From Pseudomonas sp. LB-090624 (GTDB lineage Bacteria; Pseudomonadota; Gammaproteobacteria; Pseudomonadales; Pseudomonadaceae), in assembly GCF_003205205.1 (NCBI RefSeq), contig NZ_QJRL01000013.1, forward strand, positions 82,739 through 146,738: a stretch of DNA of 64,000 bases. The letters run 5' to 3'. The first letter of the stretch is position 1, and each line of letters begins with the position of its first letter. The position numbers were made by a program, and so were the translations under genes. The notes beneath the pieces are model-generated. The model saw nothing but the letters and a program-made list of their open reading frames with translations. It did not search any database and had not been told where the DNA came from. Below are positions 1 through 9,696 of the stretch, one piece after another.

Positions 1-1764
1 AGCAAGGTACATCAGGATATCGGCCACTTCCGCCGTGACAGCCAGTGGCACACGCCGCAGGCGATCCTCATCAACATCCTGCTGGCCATGCCGGTCAGCC
101 TGGGCCTGGCCTTGTGCAGCTACGCGTTGCAGATCGACGCGCGCGGGCAGAACGCCAACCTGGGCGCCGCGCTCTGGCAACTGGCCCAAGCCTGGCTGGT
201 GTTCTACACCGCTTACCGCATCCTCGCCCCCGGCGGCGTAGCAGAAATCCATTTCCGCTGGCACAAGCCGCAAGTCGAGTTCCTGCGCGGCTGGGTGCGT
301 CGCCTGGGCACCGTGGTGCTGGCATTGGTCGGCGTGGTGGCGGTTGCCGAGCACCAGCCTTCAGCACTGGCCGATGACGTGCTGGGGATCGGCGTGGTGC
401 TGACCTGTTACGCGTTGATGGCCTGGCTGCTCAGCCGCCTGCTGCTGAGCAGCCCGGCGCACCGCGACACCTCGCTGTTCCGCAAGGCGGTAGGCGTGGC
501 CTTCACCGCATTGCCAATCGCCTTGTTCGTGGCGGTGTGCTTCGGCTATTACTACACCGCACTGAAACTCACCGACCGGCTGATCTACACCCTGTATCTG
601 CTGCTGTTCTGGCTGGTAATCGAAGCTGCATTCGTGCGCGGCCTGTCGGTAGCGGCGCGGCGGCTGGCCTACCAGCGCGCGCTGAGCAAGCGGGCGGCGG
701 CCAAGGAAGGGCTGGACGGCGAGGTCATCACCGAAGAGCCGACCCTGGACATCGAACAGGTCAACCAGCAGTCGCTGCGCCTGATCCGCCTGGCCCTGCT
801 CGGCGGTTTCATCGCCGGCCTGTACTGGGTGTGGTCCGACCTGATATCGGTGTTCGCCTACCTCAACAATTTCGTCCTCTACGAATACACCAGCGGCACC
901 GGCGCCGCCGCCAGCATGGTGCCGATCAGCCTTGGCGACCTGCTGGGCGCGCTGGTGATCGTCGGCATCACCTTCGCCCTCGCCGGCAACTTGCCGGGCC
1001 TGCTGGAAGTGCTGGTGCTGTCTCGCCTGAACCTGGCCCAGGGCAGCGCGTACGCCACCACCACGCTGCTTTCGTACACCATTGTCGGCATCGGCATCGT
1101 CAGCACCCTGTCGACCCTCGGGGTGAGCTGGGACAAGCTGCAATGGCTGGTGGCCGCGCTGTCGGTGGGCCTGGGCTTCGGCATGCAGGAGATCTTCGCC
1201 AACTTCATCTCCGGCATCATGATCCTGTTCGAGCGCCCGGTGCGCATCGGCGACACCATCACCATCGGCAACCTGTCGGGCACGGTAAGCAAGATCCGCA
1301 TCCGCGCCACCACCATCACCGATTTCGACCGCAAGGACATCATCGTCCCCAACAAGACCTTCATCACCGGCCAGCTGATCAACTGGTCGCTGACCGACAC
1401 GGTCACGCGGGTGACGCTGAAGCTGGGCATCGACTACGGCTCCGACCTTGACCTGGTGCGTGACCTGCTGCTCAAGGGGGCGCATGAAAACCCACGGGTG
1501 CTCAAGGACCCGGAGCCGATCGTGTACTTCCTCAACTTCGGCGAAAGCTCGCTGGACCATGAGCTGCGCATGCATGTACGCGACCTGGGCGACCGCAACC
1601 CGACGCTGGACGAGCTCAACCGCTACATCAGCCGTGAATTCAAGGCGCATGACATCAAGATCTCGGTGCGCCAGGTCGAGGTGTTCTTGATAGACCCCAA
1701 AGGCGGCAAGCAGCAGTTGATTCCCGTGGAGCAGCCAAAACCCGATGGCACTGCTTCGGCCTGA
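1..1764 (+). CDS. MscK/KefA-like mechanosensitive channel, 5' end outside the window
   Basis: The reading frame is open from the first base, so the gene starts upstream of the window; 587 residues are visible. The fragment is strongly hydrophobic for most of its length, with repeated membrane segments. It then shows a typical MscS pore and beta domain: a Gly/Ala-rich pore helix around visible residues 375-400 (GLGFGMQEIFANFISG), followed by FERPVRIGDTI and the VPNKTFITGQLINWS motif. The multi-helix N-terminal part fits the large MscK/KefA type, not the small three-helix MscS. Such inner-membrane channels open on hypo-osmotic shock and release solutes. It ends 126 bp before selO on the same strand. 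That gap carries two small GC-rich hairpins (about 1802-1816 and 1848-1864), so the two genes are probably separate units. Confidence 0.9.
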   Translation, partial: SKVHQDIGHFRRDSQWHTPQAILINILLAMPVSLGLALCSYALQIDARGQNANLGAALWQLAQAWLVFYTAYRILAPGGVAEIHFRWHKPQVEFLRGWVRRLGTVVLALVGVVAVAEHQPSALADDVLGIGVVLTCYALMAWLLSRLLLSSPAHRDTSLFRKAVGVAFTALPIALFVAVCFGYYYTALKLTDRLIYTLYLLLFWLVIEAAFVRGLSVAARRLAYQRALSKRAAAKEGLDGEVITEEPTLDIEQVNQQSLRLIRLALLGGFIAGLYWVWSDLISVFAYLNNFVLYEYTSGTGAAASMVPISLGDLLGALVIVGITFALAGNLPGLLEVLVLSRLNLAQGSAYATTTLLSYTIVGIGIVSTLSTLGVSWDKLQWLVAALSVGLGFGMQEIFANFISGIMILFERPVRIGDTITIGNLSGTVSKIRIRATTITDFDRKDIIVPNKTFITGQLINWSLTDTVTRVTLKLGIDYGSDLDLVRDLLLKGAHENPRVLKDPEPIVYFLNFGESSLDHELRMHVRDLGDRNPTLDELNRYISREFKAHDIKISVRQVEVFLIDPKGGKQQLIPVEQPKPDGTASA

Positions 1765-3351
<1,587 letters not shown>

Positions 3352-3437
3352 GTAACGCCGCGTCTACAAGAAATTTAGGGGGTACGCGTGACCGGGTTGG
3401 GGCGACCAAGCGTACGCCTTGAGGGGGGTGCGCCTGT

Positions 3438-3664
3438 GAGACCGAGCGCCGCCCGCGCGGCGCATCGCGAGCTGTGCTCGCTCCTACGTTTGTTTCGGGC
3501 CAATAACGCCTGTGACAGGCGCGCGCGACCGCCTTGTTTGTACGACGCGATATCGCGCCATGCGCCAAGGCGTACGCGCGCGAATCCCACAGGAAAAATT
3601 GGCCCGAAACAAACGTAGGAGCGAGCGCAGCTCGCGATGCGCCGCGCGGGCGGCGCTCGATCTC
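3438..3664. repeat. Long near-palindromic REP-derived element, copy 1
   Basis: Positions 3438-3504 and 3598-3664 are 67-bp inverted arms that differ at only about three places. The 93-bp core continues the symmetry imperfectly (CCTGTG...CGCCTTG against CAAGGCG...CACAGG) up to a GCGATATCGC centre at 3547-3556. Each arm holds two successive hairpins: a REP-like core GTAGGAGCGAGC...GCTCGC and a GCGCCG..CGGCGC outer palindrome ending in CTCGATCT. The same element recurs at 56325-56549 in the same orientation. It fills the gap between the converging selO and ParA-like genes. The doublet form resembles REPINs, which RAYT transposases mobilise elsewhere; no such transposase is in the window. Short open frames inside it are artefacts of the symmetry. 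The 300-odd bases around it (3352-3703) hold nothing else I can name. Confidence 0.9.
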
Positions 3665-3703
3665 ATAAGCGAAGAAAATCCCCCGCCAACCGCCCGGGGC
3701 TAT

Positions 3704-4477
3704 TCAACCGTTCTCTTCGAGCAACGAATGCAACTCGACAAACTGCTGGGTCAACTTGTGCTTGGGCTCCAGGTGAATCAGCGGCAGGCTGGCGTGGTGC
3801 GATTCACGCATTTTCACTGAGCTGCCCAGGTACACCGGTAGCACCGGGAGCCCCTCTGCCAGCAGTTCGTCGAGCATCTGCTGCGGCAGGCTGGCACGTG
3901 ACTGGAACTGGTTGACCACGATGCCCTCGACCAGCAGGTCTTCGTTATGGTCTTCCTTGAGGTCTTCGATCTCGGCCAGCAGGCCATACAGGGCCTGGCG
4001 CGAGAAACTGTCGCAGTCGAAAGGAATCAGCACGCGATCGGCAGCAATCAGCGCCGAAACCGCATAGAAGTTGAGCGCTGGCGGGGTATCAATGTAAATC
4101 CGCTCGTAATCCTCATCCAGCTCGTCGAGCAACTTACGCAGCTTGTTGATCTTGTGCTTGGCCTCGAGCTTGGGTTGCAGGTCGGCCAGCTCTGGGGTGG
4201 CGGTAACCACATGCAGGTTGTCGAACGGGGTTTCGTAGATGTCGACCTTGTTCTTTTTGCTGAATGGCCCACTGGACAGGCTTTGCTTGAAGAAGTCGGC
4301 AATGCCCATGGGGATGTCCTCACCCGTGAGGCCGGTGAGGTACTGAGTTGAGTTGGCCTGGGCATCCAGGTCGATCAACAGGGTCCGATAGCCTTCATTG
4401 GCACTGACCGCCGCCAGGTTGCAGGCGATGCTCGACTTGCCTACGCCACCTTTCTGATTGAACACCACGCGCCGCAT
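3704..4477 (-). CDS. ParA/MinD-type ATPase (orphan)
   Basis: The 257-residue product has the deviant Walker A motif KGGVGKSS (residues 9-16) with the signature lysine, LLIDLDAQANST as Walker A', and YIDTPPALNFYAVSALIAAD as the switch/Walker B region. These define the ParA/Soj family of dimerising, DNA- or membrane-positioning ATPases. The ATG at 4477 has GGAGG 6-10 nt upstream, which fixes the start; an upstream extension in frame has no family similarity. No parB gene and no obvious parS sites lie beside it, so it is not a chromosome partition pair. Such orphan ParA proteins often position a cellular machine. It lies 92 bp downstream of a LysR gene on the same strand and converges on selO. 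Its cargo is not evident from the context. Confidence 0.85.
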   Translation of the reverse strand: MRRVVFNQKGGVGKSSIACNLAAVSANEGYRTLLIDLDAQANSTQYLTGLTGEDIPMGIADFFKQSLSSGPFSKKNKVDIYETPFDNLHVVTATPELADLQPKLEAKHKINKLRKLLDELDEDYERIYIDTPPALNFYAVSALIAADRVLIPFDCDSFSRQALYGLLAEIEDLKEDHNEDLLVEGIVVNQFQSRASLPQQMLDELLAEGLPVLPVYLGSSVKMRESHHASLPLIHLEPKHKLTQQFVELHSLLEENG

Positions 4478-4569
4478 GATTGACCTCCGTGTTTCAACGA
4501 ATGACCGAGTATGTGGCGCTGCCGCAGCAATGGCCAGTGCCATTTGCCGGGTATGGATGGACCTGCTCC

Positions 4570-5463
4570 TCAGCCATAGGCCTGGCCGATGACCAGCTCG
4601 GCAAACGCCTTGGCCATGGCCGAGCCGCCACGCTCGCGTTGCACCAACCATACCGCTGACATCGCCCCCTCATCGAGCAGGGTGCGATACACCACACCTT
4701 CAATGCGCATGCGCTGGAACGAGGCCGGCAGCACCGATACCCCGAGCCCCGCCGATACCAGGCCGATAATGGTCATCGCCTCCCCTGCCTCCTGGGCAAA
4801 ATGCGGGCTGAAGCCCGCCTGCCGCGCCAGGCTCAGCAACTGCGCATGCAACCCGCTGCCGTAACTGCGCGGAAAGAACACGAACGGCTCATGGGCCAGC
4901 GCCGCCATATGCACCCCCTCCTCCGTGCCTTCAGCCAGTGGATGCGAAGCGTTGATTACCGCCACCAGTGGCTCACGGAACAGTTCGGTGGCCAGCAACC
5001 CCTCAGGCAACGGCATCGGCCGCATCAGGCCCACTTCGATGGATTCGTCGAACACCGCCTCGGCGACATCCCGGCTGCTCATTTCCTGGAGGTTCAGATG
5101 CACCGCCGGAAACCGCTGCCGGAAGGCGTGGATGGCCTTGGGTATCTTCGAGGTGAAAGGTGCCGAAGAAGTAAAACCAATCTTCATTTCGCCCAGCTCG
5201 CCCAGCTGTGCACGCCGAGCGACATCCGCGGCCTTCTCGACCTGCGCCAGCACCTGGCGTGCCTCTTCAAGGAACAGCCGGCCCGCCTCGCTCAGTTCGA
5301 CCCGACGATTGGTACGCTCGAACAGACGTGCGCCCAGTTCCTGCTCCAGCGCCTGGATCTGCTGGCTCAGGGGTGGCTGAGAAATGCCCAACTGCTGAGC
5401 GGCGCGGCCAAAGTGCAATTCTTCGGCAACAGCGATGAAATAACGCAGATGGCGCAGTTCCAT
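4570..5463 (-). CDS. LysR-family transcriptional regulator
   Basis: The 297-residue product has the standard LysR layout. Residues 1-60 hold the winged helix-turn-helix (MELRHLRYF, FGRAAQQLGISQPPLSQQI, LGARLFERTNRRVELSEAG), and the rest is a substrate-binding-like effector domain starting near MKIGFTSSAPFT. The N terminus and effector domain resemble the BenM/CatR branch that responds to aromatic or small organic acids. I chose the ATG at 5463 because GGAG lies 8 nt upstream and MELRHLRYF is the canonical start; an in-frame ATG four codons earlier is less likely. It is divergent from an MFS exporter gene with a 107-bp shared control region, which suggests that it controls the exporter and itself. 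The effector is unknown. Confidence 0.92.
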   Translation of the reverse strand: MELRHLRYFIAVAEELHFGRAAQQLGISQPPLSQQIQALEQELGARLFERTNRRVELSEAGRLFLEEARQVLAQVEKAADVARRAQLGELGEMKIGFTSSAPFTSKIPKAIHAFRQRFPAVHLNLQEMSSRDVAEAVFDESIEVGLMRPMPLPEGLLATELFREPLVAVINASHPLAEGTEEGVHMAALAHEPFVFFPRSYGSGLHAQLLSLARQAGFSPHFAQEAGEAMTIIGLVSAGLGVSVLPASFQRMRIEGVVYRTLLDEGAMSAVWLVQRERGGSAMAKAFAELVIGQAYG

Positions 5464-5570
5464 GATCGGCTCCAAACAAGTCGCAGTACGTCTTAAATAG
5501 GTCGAACAATATATTGGATCTAATCATTAGCTAGCTATATGCTTTTTTCATTGCGCCAGAGGTACCCACC
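5464..5570. promoter_or_regulatory. Divergent control region between the LysR gene and the MFS gene
   Basis: This 107-bp AT-rich gap separates divergent genes. It contains the perfect inverted repeat CTAAT-C-ATTAG at 5520-5530, directly followed by TAGCTAGCTA. The size and dyads fit LysR operators, which usually contain a T-N11-A core. I cannot assign -35 and -10 boxes with confidence. Confidence 0.5.
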
Positions 5571-6815
5571 GTGAAAACTGCTGTAGCCCCCCTTCCTGCC
5601 GAGCCAGAGCCTGCTCCCCTGAACGAAATGTGGATCGAAAAAGGCACCCCCGCCTTCATGAAAACCGTGCTGGCCCTGTTCAGCGGCGGCTTTGCCACCT
5701 TCGCCCTGCTGTATTGCGTGCAGCCGATGATGCCGCTGCTGTCGAAGGAGTTTTCCATCAACGCGGCGCAGAGCAGCCTGGTGTTGTCGGTAGCAACTGC
5801 CATGCTGGCGTTCGGCCTGTTGATAACCGGGCCCGTCTCTGACCGCATCGGGCGCAAGCCGGTGATGGTGTTCGCCCTGGTCTGCGCCGCCCTGTCCACA
5901 CTGGCCAGCGCAGTGATGCCGAGCTGGGAGCTGGTGCTGGCCACACGTGCGCTGGTGGGCCTGTCGCTGAGCGGCCTGGCGGCAGTGGCAATGACCTATT
6001 TGAGCGAGGAAATCCACCCACAGCACATCGGCCTGGCCATGGGCCTGTACATTGGTGGCAACGCGATTGGCGGCATGAGCGGGCGGCTGATAACCGGCGT
6101 ATTGATCGACTTCGTGAGCTGGCATACCGCGATGCTGACCATTGGCGGCCTCGCCCTGGTGGCTGCGCTGGTGTTCTGGAAGGTGCTGCCGGAATCACGT
6201 AACTTCCGCCCACAGACGATGAACCCGCGCAACCTGCTGAATGGTTTTGTCATGCACTTCAAGGATGCCGGCCTGCCTTGGCTTTTCCTGGAAGCCTTCC
6301 TGCTGATGGGCGCCTTCGTCACCCTGTTCAACTACATCGGCTACCGTCTGCTCGCCGAGCCCTACCACATGAACCAGGCGCTCGTCGGTTTGCTGTCGGT
6401 AGTGTACCTGTCCGGTATCTACAGCTCGGCGCAAGTCGGTGCCCTGGCGGACAAGCTGGGCCGGCGCAAGGTGTTCTGGGCCAGTATCGTGGTGATGGCG
6501 GGTGGCTTGCTGATGACCCTGGCCAGCCCGCTGGCGATGGTGATCGTGGGCATGCTGGTGTTCACCTTTGGCTTCTTTGGCGCGCACTCGGTGGCCAGCA
6601 GCTGGATCGGCCGCCGGGCGCTGAAAGCCAAGGGGCAGGCATCGTCGCTGTACCTGTTCAGCTATTACGCAGGGTCCAGCGTGGCCGGTACGGCGGGCGG
6701 GGTGTTCTGGCACCAGTGGGGCTGGAACGGCATAGGGCTGTTCATTGGCAGCTTGCTGGCCGTGGCGTTACTGGTGGCGTTGCACTTGAGCAAGTTACCA
6801 CCCAAATCGATGTGA
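5571..6815 (+). CDS. MFS transporter (YnfM/AraJ-like exporter)
   Basis: The 414-residue product has twelve predicted membrane helices. After helix 2 comes the family loop GPVSDRIGRKPVMVF, and the second half has ALADKLGRRKVFWAS in the matching place, as expected for the major facilitator fold. A hydrophilic 30-residue N-terminal tail precedes the first helix. The best match from memory is the proton-driven YnfM-like drug or metabolite exporter group. The start is the GTG at 5571, with AGAGG 9 nt upstream. It is transcribed away from the LysR gene and is likely to be regulated by it. The substrate cannot be read from the sequence. Confidence 0.9.
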   Translation: MKTAVAPLPAEPEPAPLNEMWIEKGTPAFMKTVLALFSGGFATFALLYCVQPMMPLLSKEFSINAAQSSLVLSVATAMLAFGLLITGPVSDRIGRKPVMVFALVCAALSTLASAVMPSWELVLATRALVGLSLSGLAAVAMTYLSEEIHPQHIGLAMGLYIGGNAIGGMSGRLITGVLIDFVSWHTAMLTIGGLALVAALVFWKVLPESRNFRPQTMNPRNLLNGFVMHFKDAGLPWLFLEAFLLMGAFVTLFNYIGYRLLAEPYHMNQALVGLLSVVYLSGIYSSAQVGALADKLGRRKVFWASIVVMAGGLLMTLASPLAMVIVGMLVFTFGFFGAHSVASSWIGRRALKAKGQASSLYLFSYYAGSSVAGTAGGVFWHQWGWNGIGLFIGSLLAVALLVALHLSKLPPKSM

Positions 6816-6818
6816 GGC

Positions 6819-6840
6819 GTTCGCGGGCATGCCCGCGAAC
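6819..6840. repeat. 22-bp perfect palindrome, REP/terminator-like
   Basis: The sequence from GTTCGCGGGC to GCCCGCGAAC is a perfect 22-bp inverted repeat. It fills most of the 36-bp gap between the converging MFS and OB-fold genes. It probably works as a bidirectional transcription stop, although no strong T tract follows on either strand. The core GCGGGC is shared with P. putida REP sequences. Confidence 0.7.
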
Positions 6841-6851
6841 GGGCCCTTGGA

Positions 6852-7199
6852 TCAGTTGATGATCTCGACCATATCCACATCGACCTCCCGGCTCATCAGG
6901 TGTTTCTCCACCTCACCGGTCAGCTTGACCTTGGTCTTTTCGTTGAACGGGGTCGGCGGCAAGTCTTCATCATCAATTTCTACGCTGAGGGTGCCGGTGT
7001 TGTCCTTGAATTCGTACTTGTCGTCGTTGTTGATCTTCTTGGTCACGAAGCCCTGCAGTACCACCGGGGTGTCATCGGCGGCATCGTTGGCCGCGGCAAC
7101 GGTGGTAACCGGCTGAGCACCGGGGCCGGTGTAGCCCGCAGCCAAGGCGGCAGTGCTGAATAGCGGGGCAAGGATCAGGGCGAGGTAGCGAGCTTTCAT
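6852..7199 (-). CDS. YgiW/YdeI-type periplasmic OB-fold (BOF) stress protein
   Basis: The 115-residue product begins with a Sec signal peptide (MKARYLALILAPLFSTAALA, cleavage near residue 20) and continues as a bacterial OB-fold domain with VVLQGFVTKKINNDDKYEFKD and KVKLTGEVEK. Family members such as E. coli YgiW and YdeI are periplasmic proteins tied to tolerance of peroxide, cadmium or cationic peptides. The length is normal for the family. It lies 70 bp downstream of gspM on the same strand and may partly be read from that operon, but it is a common stand-alone gene and is unlikely to be a secretion component. Confidence 0.85.
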   Translation of the reverse strand: MKARYLALILAPLFSTAALAAGYTGPGAQPVTTVAAANDAADDTPVVLQGFVTKKINNDDKYEFKDNTGTLSVEIDDEDLPPTPFNEKTKVKLTGEVEKHLMSREVDVDMVEIIN

Positions 7200-7269
7200 G
7201 GTGGCAGGTCCTGTTTCGTTTTCGATGGGAACAGCCTACCCAAGCTGGCTGAAGCGAATCTTAATTGGC

Positions 7270-7740
7270 TCAGGCTCCGTCCAGCTCCAGTACCAGTTGC
7301 GCTTGCAACTGTTCGCCGGTCACCTGCAACTGCAAACTGCGGAACTGCACGCCATCACCTTCCAGCGCGTGTAGCCAAACCAGCAGTTTCGCAGGCTCGC
7401 CCTCCAGGCTGACGTCCACCTGAGCGGCACGCGTCTGCAACCCGGTGATTCGCAGCCCAGCAGCCAGCGCTCGCGCATTCAGCCCGGCGGGCGTCAGTGC
7501 CTGCACAGCTTCCAGGGCCATGGCTGGGCCTGCCGCAACCCTCTGCAGGTGCCCGGCCAGCTCCAGGGCTCGCGCATGATCACGCTCGGCCTGCTGCAAG
7601 CGCTGCTTGCCGGGGCTCCAGGCAACGTGCCAGAGAACGACCAAGGCCAGGCTCCAGAGAGTGGCCACTATCAATCCTCGCCGCGCACCGGGTATCGATT
7701 GCCATTGGCGTAGGCAGGCCTGCCCAAACCACCGCATCAT
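7270..7740 (-). CDS. gspM: Type II secretion protein GspM
   Basis: The 156-residue product has a short cytoplasmic tail, one membrane helix (about residues 24-42, GLIVATLWSLALVVLWHVAW), then a periplasmic coiled-coil and ferredoxin-like domain. In T2SS, GspM binds GspL and stabilises the inner-membrane platform. Similarity to known GspM is weak, as usual for this subunit, so position at the end of a gspC-M string is the main support. The ATG at 7740 overlaps the gspL stop (ATGA), which decides the start. It is the last gene of the secretion block. Confidence 0.85.
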   Translation of the reverse strand: MMRWFGQACLRQWQSIPGARRGLIVATLWSLALVVLWHVAWSPGKQRLQQAERDHARALELAGHLQRVAAGPAMALEAVQALTPAGLNARALAAGLRITGLQTRAAQVDVSLEGEPAKLLVWLHALEGDGVQFRSLQLQVTGEQLQAQLVLELDGA

Positions 7741-8846
7741 AGAGCACCCTGCCACGTCAGGGTCGCCCGCACGCCTTGCCCGGCCTGGCGCGCCTGGTCC
7801 ATCAGCACCGCAGGCGTCCGTTGACGCAAGCGCTCAAGGTCAGCGAACCCCTGCGCTACCACTTCCATGCGCCACCCTTCTGTGGGGCTGGACACAGCCC
7901 GTTCAACGGTGATGTTCCCGGCTTCAACCAACCGCTCGCTGAATGCTGCCAGTGCCTCGACAGTGGTCATTGCCCGGGGGCGGAACTCCAGCGCCCTGAC
8001 CTGCGCAACCAGGTCGCCAGTGACAGGCTGCCCTGGCGCCCAGCGCTGAAATGCCTGAACGTTCTCGGCATCCAGCTGTGTCGTGCGGTGCGTCAACCAC
8101 GCGATACGCTGATGATCCGCCAGGCACACCATTGCCATTGCCAGCAGCACCCCGCCCGCCAAGGCGGACCAAGGCAAGGCCGATCCGGGTCGCCGGAATG
8201 CCCCCTGGCGCAGGTCCAGGGCCGTGGCTCGCCCTTGCACCAGGGTGTGGACGGCGCTATCGACTGTGTGGTTGCAGAGCACCTCCCCTGCATGAGCAGG
8301 TTCGGCCTGCCACGCCATCGGCGGCAACTGCTGCGCCAGGACCTCGGCGGCCTGCGGACTGGCGACCAGGCATAGACCATTCGTACCCCCCAGCAGCCAG
8401 CGGCCCTCGAACCACAATGCGCAGGGCTGCCCGGCCCCCAGCAGGTCGGCATCGGCGTAGATGCCAAGCGGGTCGATACCCTGGGCTTGCAGCAGGGCCA
8501 TCAGGTGGGCCATGACCTGAAGCTCTATCACCAACGCGCGGCGATGCCCTTGCGCACAGGGCGGACCAAACACCAAATGCAACGTTTCCAGCGGCGCTGC
8601 CAACTGATCCTCGGCGGCGTACGCCAATGTTTCCGGTTTCGGCCGTTTACCCGGTACAGGGCCGATCTCACAGCTGCCCAGCATTTCCATGGGCACCACC
8701 ACGATCACCGGGCCCGACAGGGTCGAGGCCAGCTCACCCAGGCGCGCCTTGCTCAGGTTGCCGTCCCCCGAACGCAACCATACCGGCCACTGCGCATCAG
8801 CTGCCACAATCCCTTCGGGCAACAGGTACAACCAGTTCTCACTCAT
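7737..8846 (-). CDS. gspL: Type II secretion protein GspL
   Basis: The 369-residue product shows the GspL plan: a cytoplasmic actin-like domain (residues 1 to about 215), a single membrane helix near 223-241, and a periplasmic ferredoxin-like domain. GspL recruits the ATPase GspE to the membrane and pairs with GspM. The ATG at 8846 lies inside the 3' end of gspK and gives MSENWLYLLPEG, a typical N terminus; longer starts are not supported. The gene overlaps gspK by 8 bp and gspM by 4 bp, which points to translational coupling. Confidence 0.88.
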   Translation of the reverse strand: MSENWLYLLPEGIVAADAQWPVWLRSGDGNLSKARLGELASTLSGPVIVVVPMEMLGSCEIGPVPGKRPKPETLAYAAEDQLAAPLETLHLVFGPPCAQGHRRALVIELQVMAHLMALLQAQGIDPLGIYADADLLGAGQPCALWFEGRWLLGGTNGLCLVASPQAAEVLAQQLPPMAWQAEPAHAGEVLCNHTVDSAVHTLVQGRATALDLRQGAFRRPGSALPWSALAGGVLLAMAMVCLADHQRIAWLTHRTTQLDAENVQAFQRWAPGQPVTGDLVAQVRALEFRPRAMTTVEALAAFSERLVEAGNITVERAVSSPTEGWRMEVVAQGFADLERLRQRTPAVLMDQARQAGQGVRATLTWQGAL

Positions 8847-9696
8847 CCGCACTTCGCTCCCGCCTTGCCGAAAACACACGCCGCACCACACGAACCTGGT
8901 GCGTGTTCAAATCGATCTCCAGATCGCTGTACAAGTACATGCGCCGGCCTGCCAGCTCCGCCTGTACCTCCAGGCGAAACCAGCGGCTGCTCACTGCCAG
9001 CCCACGCCTGTCCAGGCCCTGGCCCTCCAGCTGGGGCTGGGCAAGAAAGCGCTCCACGGTGGGGTATCCCGCTTCGGGGCGCGCCCTTGCCAGCTCCGCG
9101 GCCACCGTCGGTGACAGCTCGGCGAACGCCGCCAGCAAGCGCGGCGGGGCCGTATTGATGTTGAGCCGCGCCTCCTTGGGCAGTACCACTACCCACGGTC
9201 GCAACCGCGTCATCACCTCGGCGGTTACCCCAGGCAATGCGCGCAACTGGGTTGGATCGAGCATTGGCTGGCCAACGAGCCCGTCCAATGCCGGCGGCTC
9301 CAGCTGCAATGAATGGCATAGGCGTTCCCAGCGCTCGAGCAGCAACGGGTCGGGCGCCTTTCCGGTAATCAGGGCTCCCAGGTTCAGCCGACCCGAAAGG
9401 TCTTCCAACTGCAGGGTTACCTGCCCTTGATCGAGGTTCAACGCCCGGGGCTGGGCCCAGGCTTGCCGATCATGGGTGACCTGCAAGACCTCGCCCAGCT
9501 CGCGGCGCAGGCTCACCAGACCCTGCTGCTCGCCTGCATGGGCCAGGCGCAATAAACGCGTACCCTCGGTCTGCCGGGTAACCCCGCCAACCAACAGTTG
9601 ATGGCTGTGCAACATGCCGGCTACCAGCATCGTGAGCAGCGCCATGACCAGCAGCACGGTAACCAACGCGAGCCCCGTTTGCCGTTGCCCCCTCAC
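8839..9696 (-). CDS. gspK: Type II secretion minor pseudopilin GspK
   Basis: The 285-residue product starts with a prepilin-type leader (MRGQRQTG) and a hydrophobic helix ALVTVLLVMALLTMLVAGML. As is usual for GspK, it lacks Glu at position 5 of the mature protein. A large globular domain follows, with the helix-hairpin part (QLRALPGVTAEVMTRLRPWVVVLP) and LNINTAPPRLLAAF typical of GspK. The protein caps the GspI-J-K tip complex of the pseudopilus. It overlaps gspJ by 4 bp. Confidence 0.92.
   Translation of the reverse strand: MRGQRQTGLALVTVLLVMALLTMLVAGMLHSHQLLVGGVTRQTEGTRLLRLAHAGEQQGLVSLRRELGEVLQVTHDRQAWAQPRALNLDQGQVTLQLEDLSGRLNLGALITGKAPDPLLLERWERLCHSLQLEPPALDGLVGQPMLDPTQLRALPGVTAEVMTRLRPWVVVLPKEARLNINTAPPRLLAAFAELSPTVAAELARARPEAGYPTVERFLAQPQLEGQGLDRRGLAVSSRWFRLEVQAELAGRRMYLYSDLEIDLNTHQVRVVRRVFSARRERSADE

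Noticed and set aside
3388..3666. Several small frames on both strands of the palindromic element, and similar ones at 56180-56627
   Set aside because: They encode nearly the same Arg/Ala-rich words on both strands because the DNA is a palindrome. They lack ribosome binding sites.
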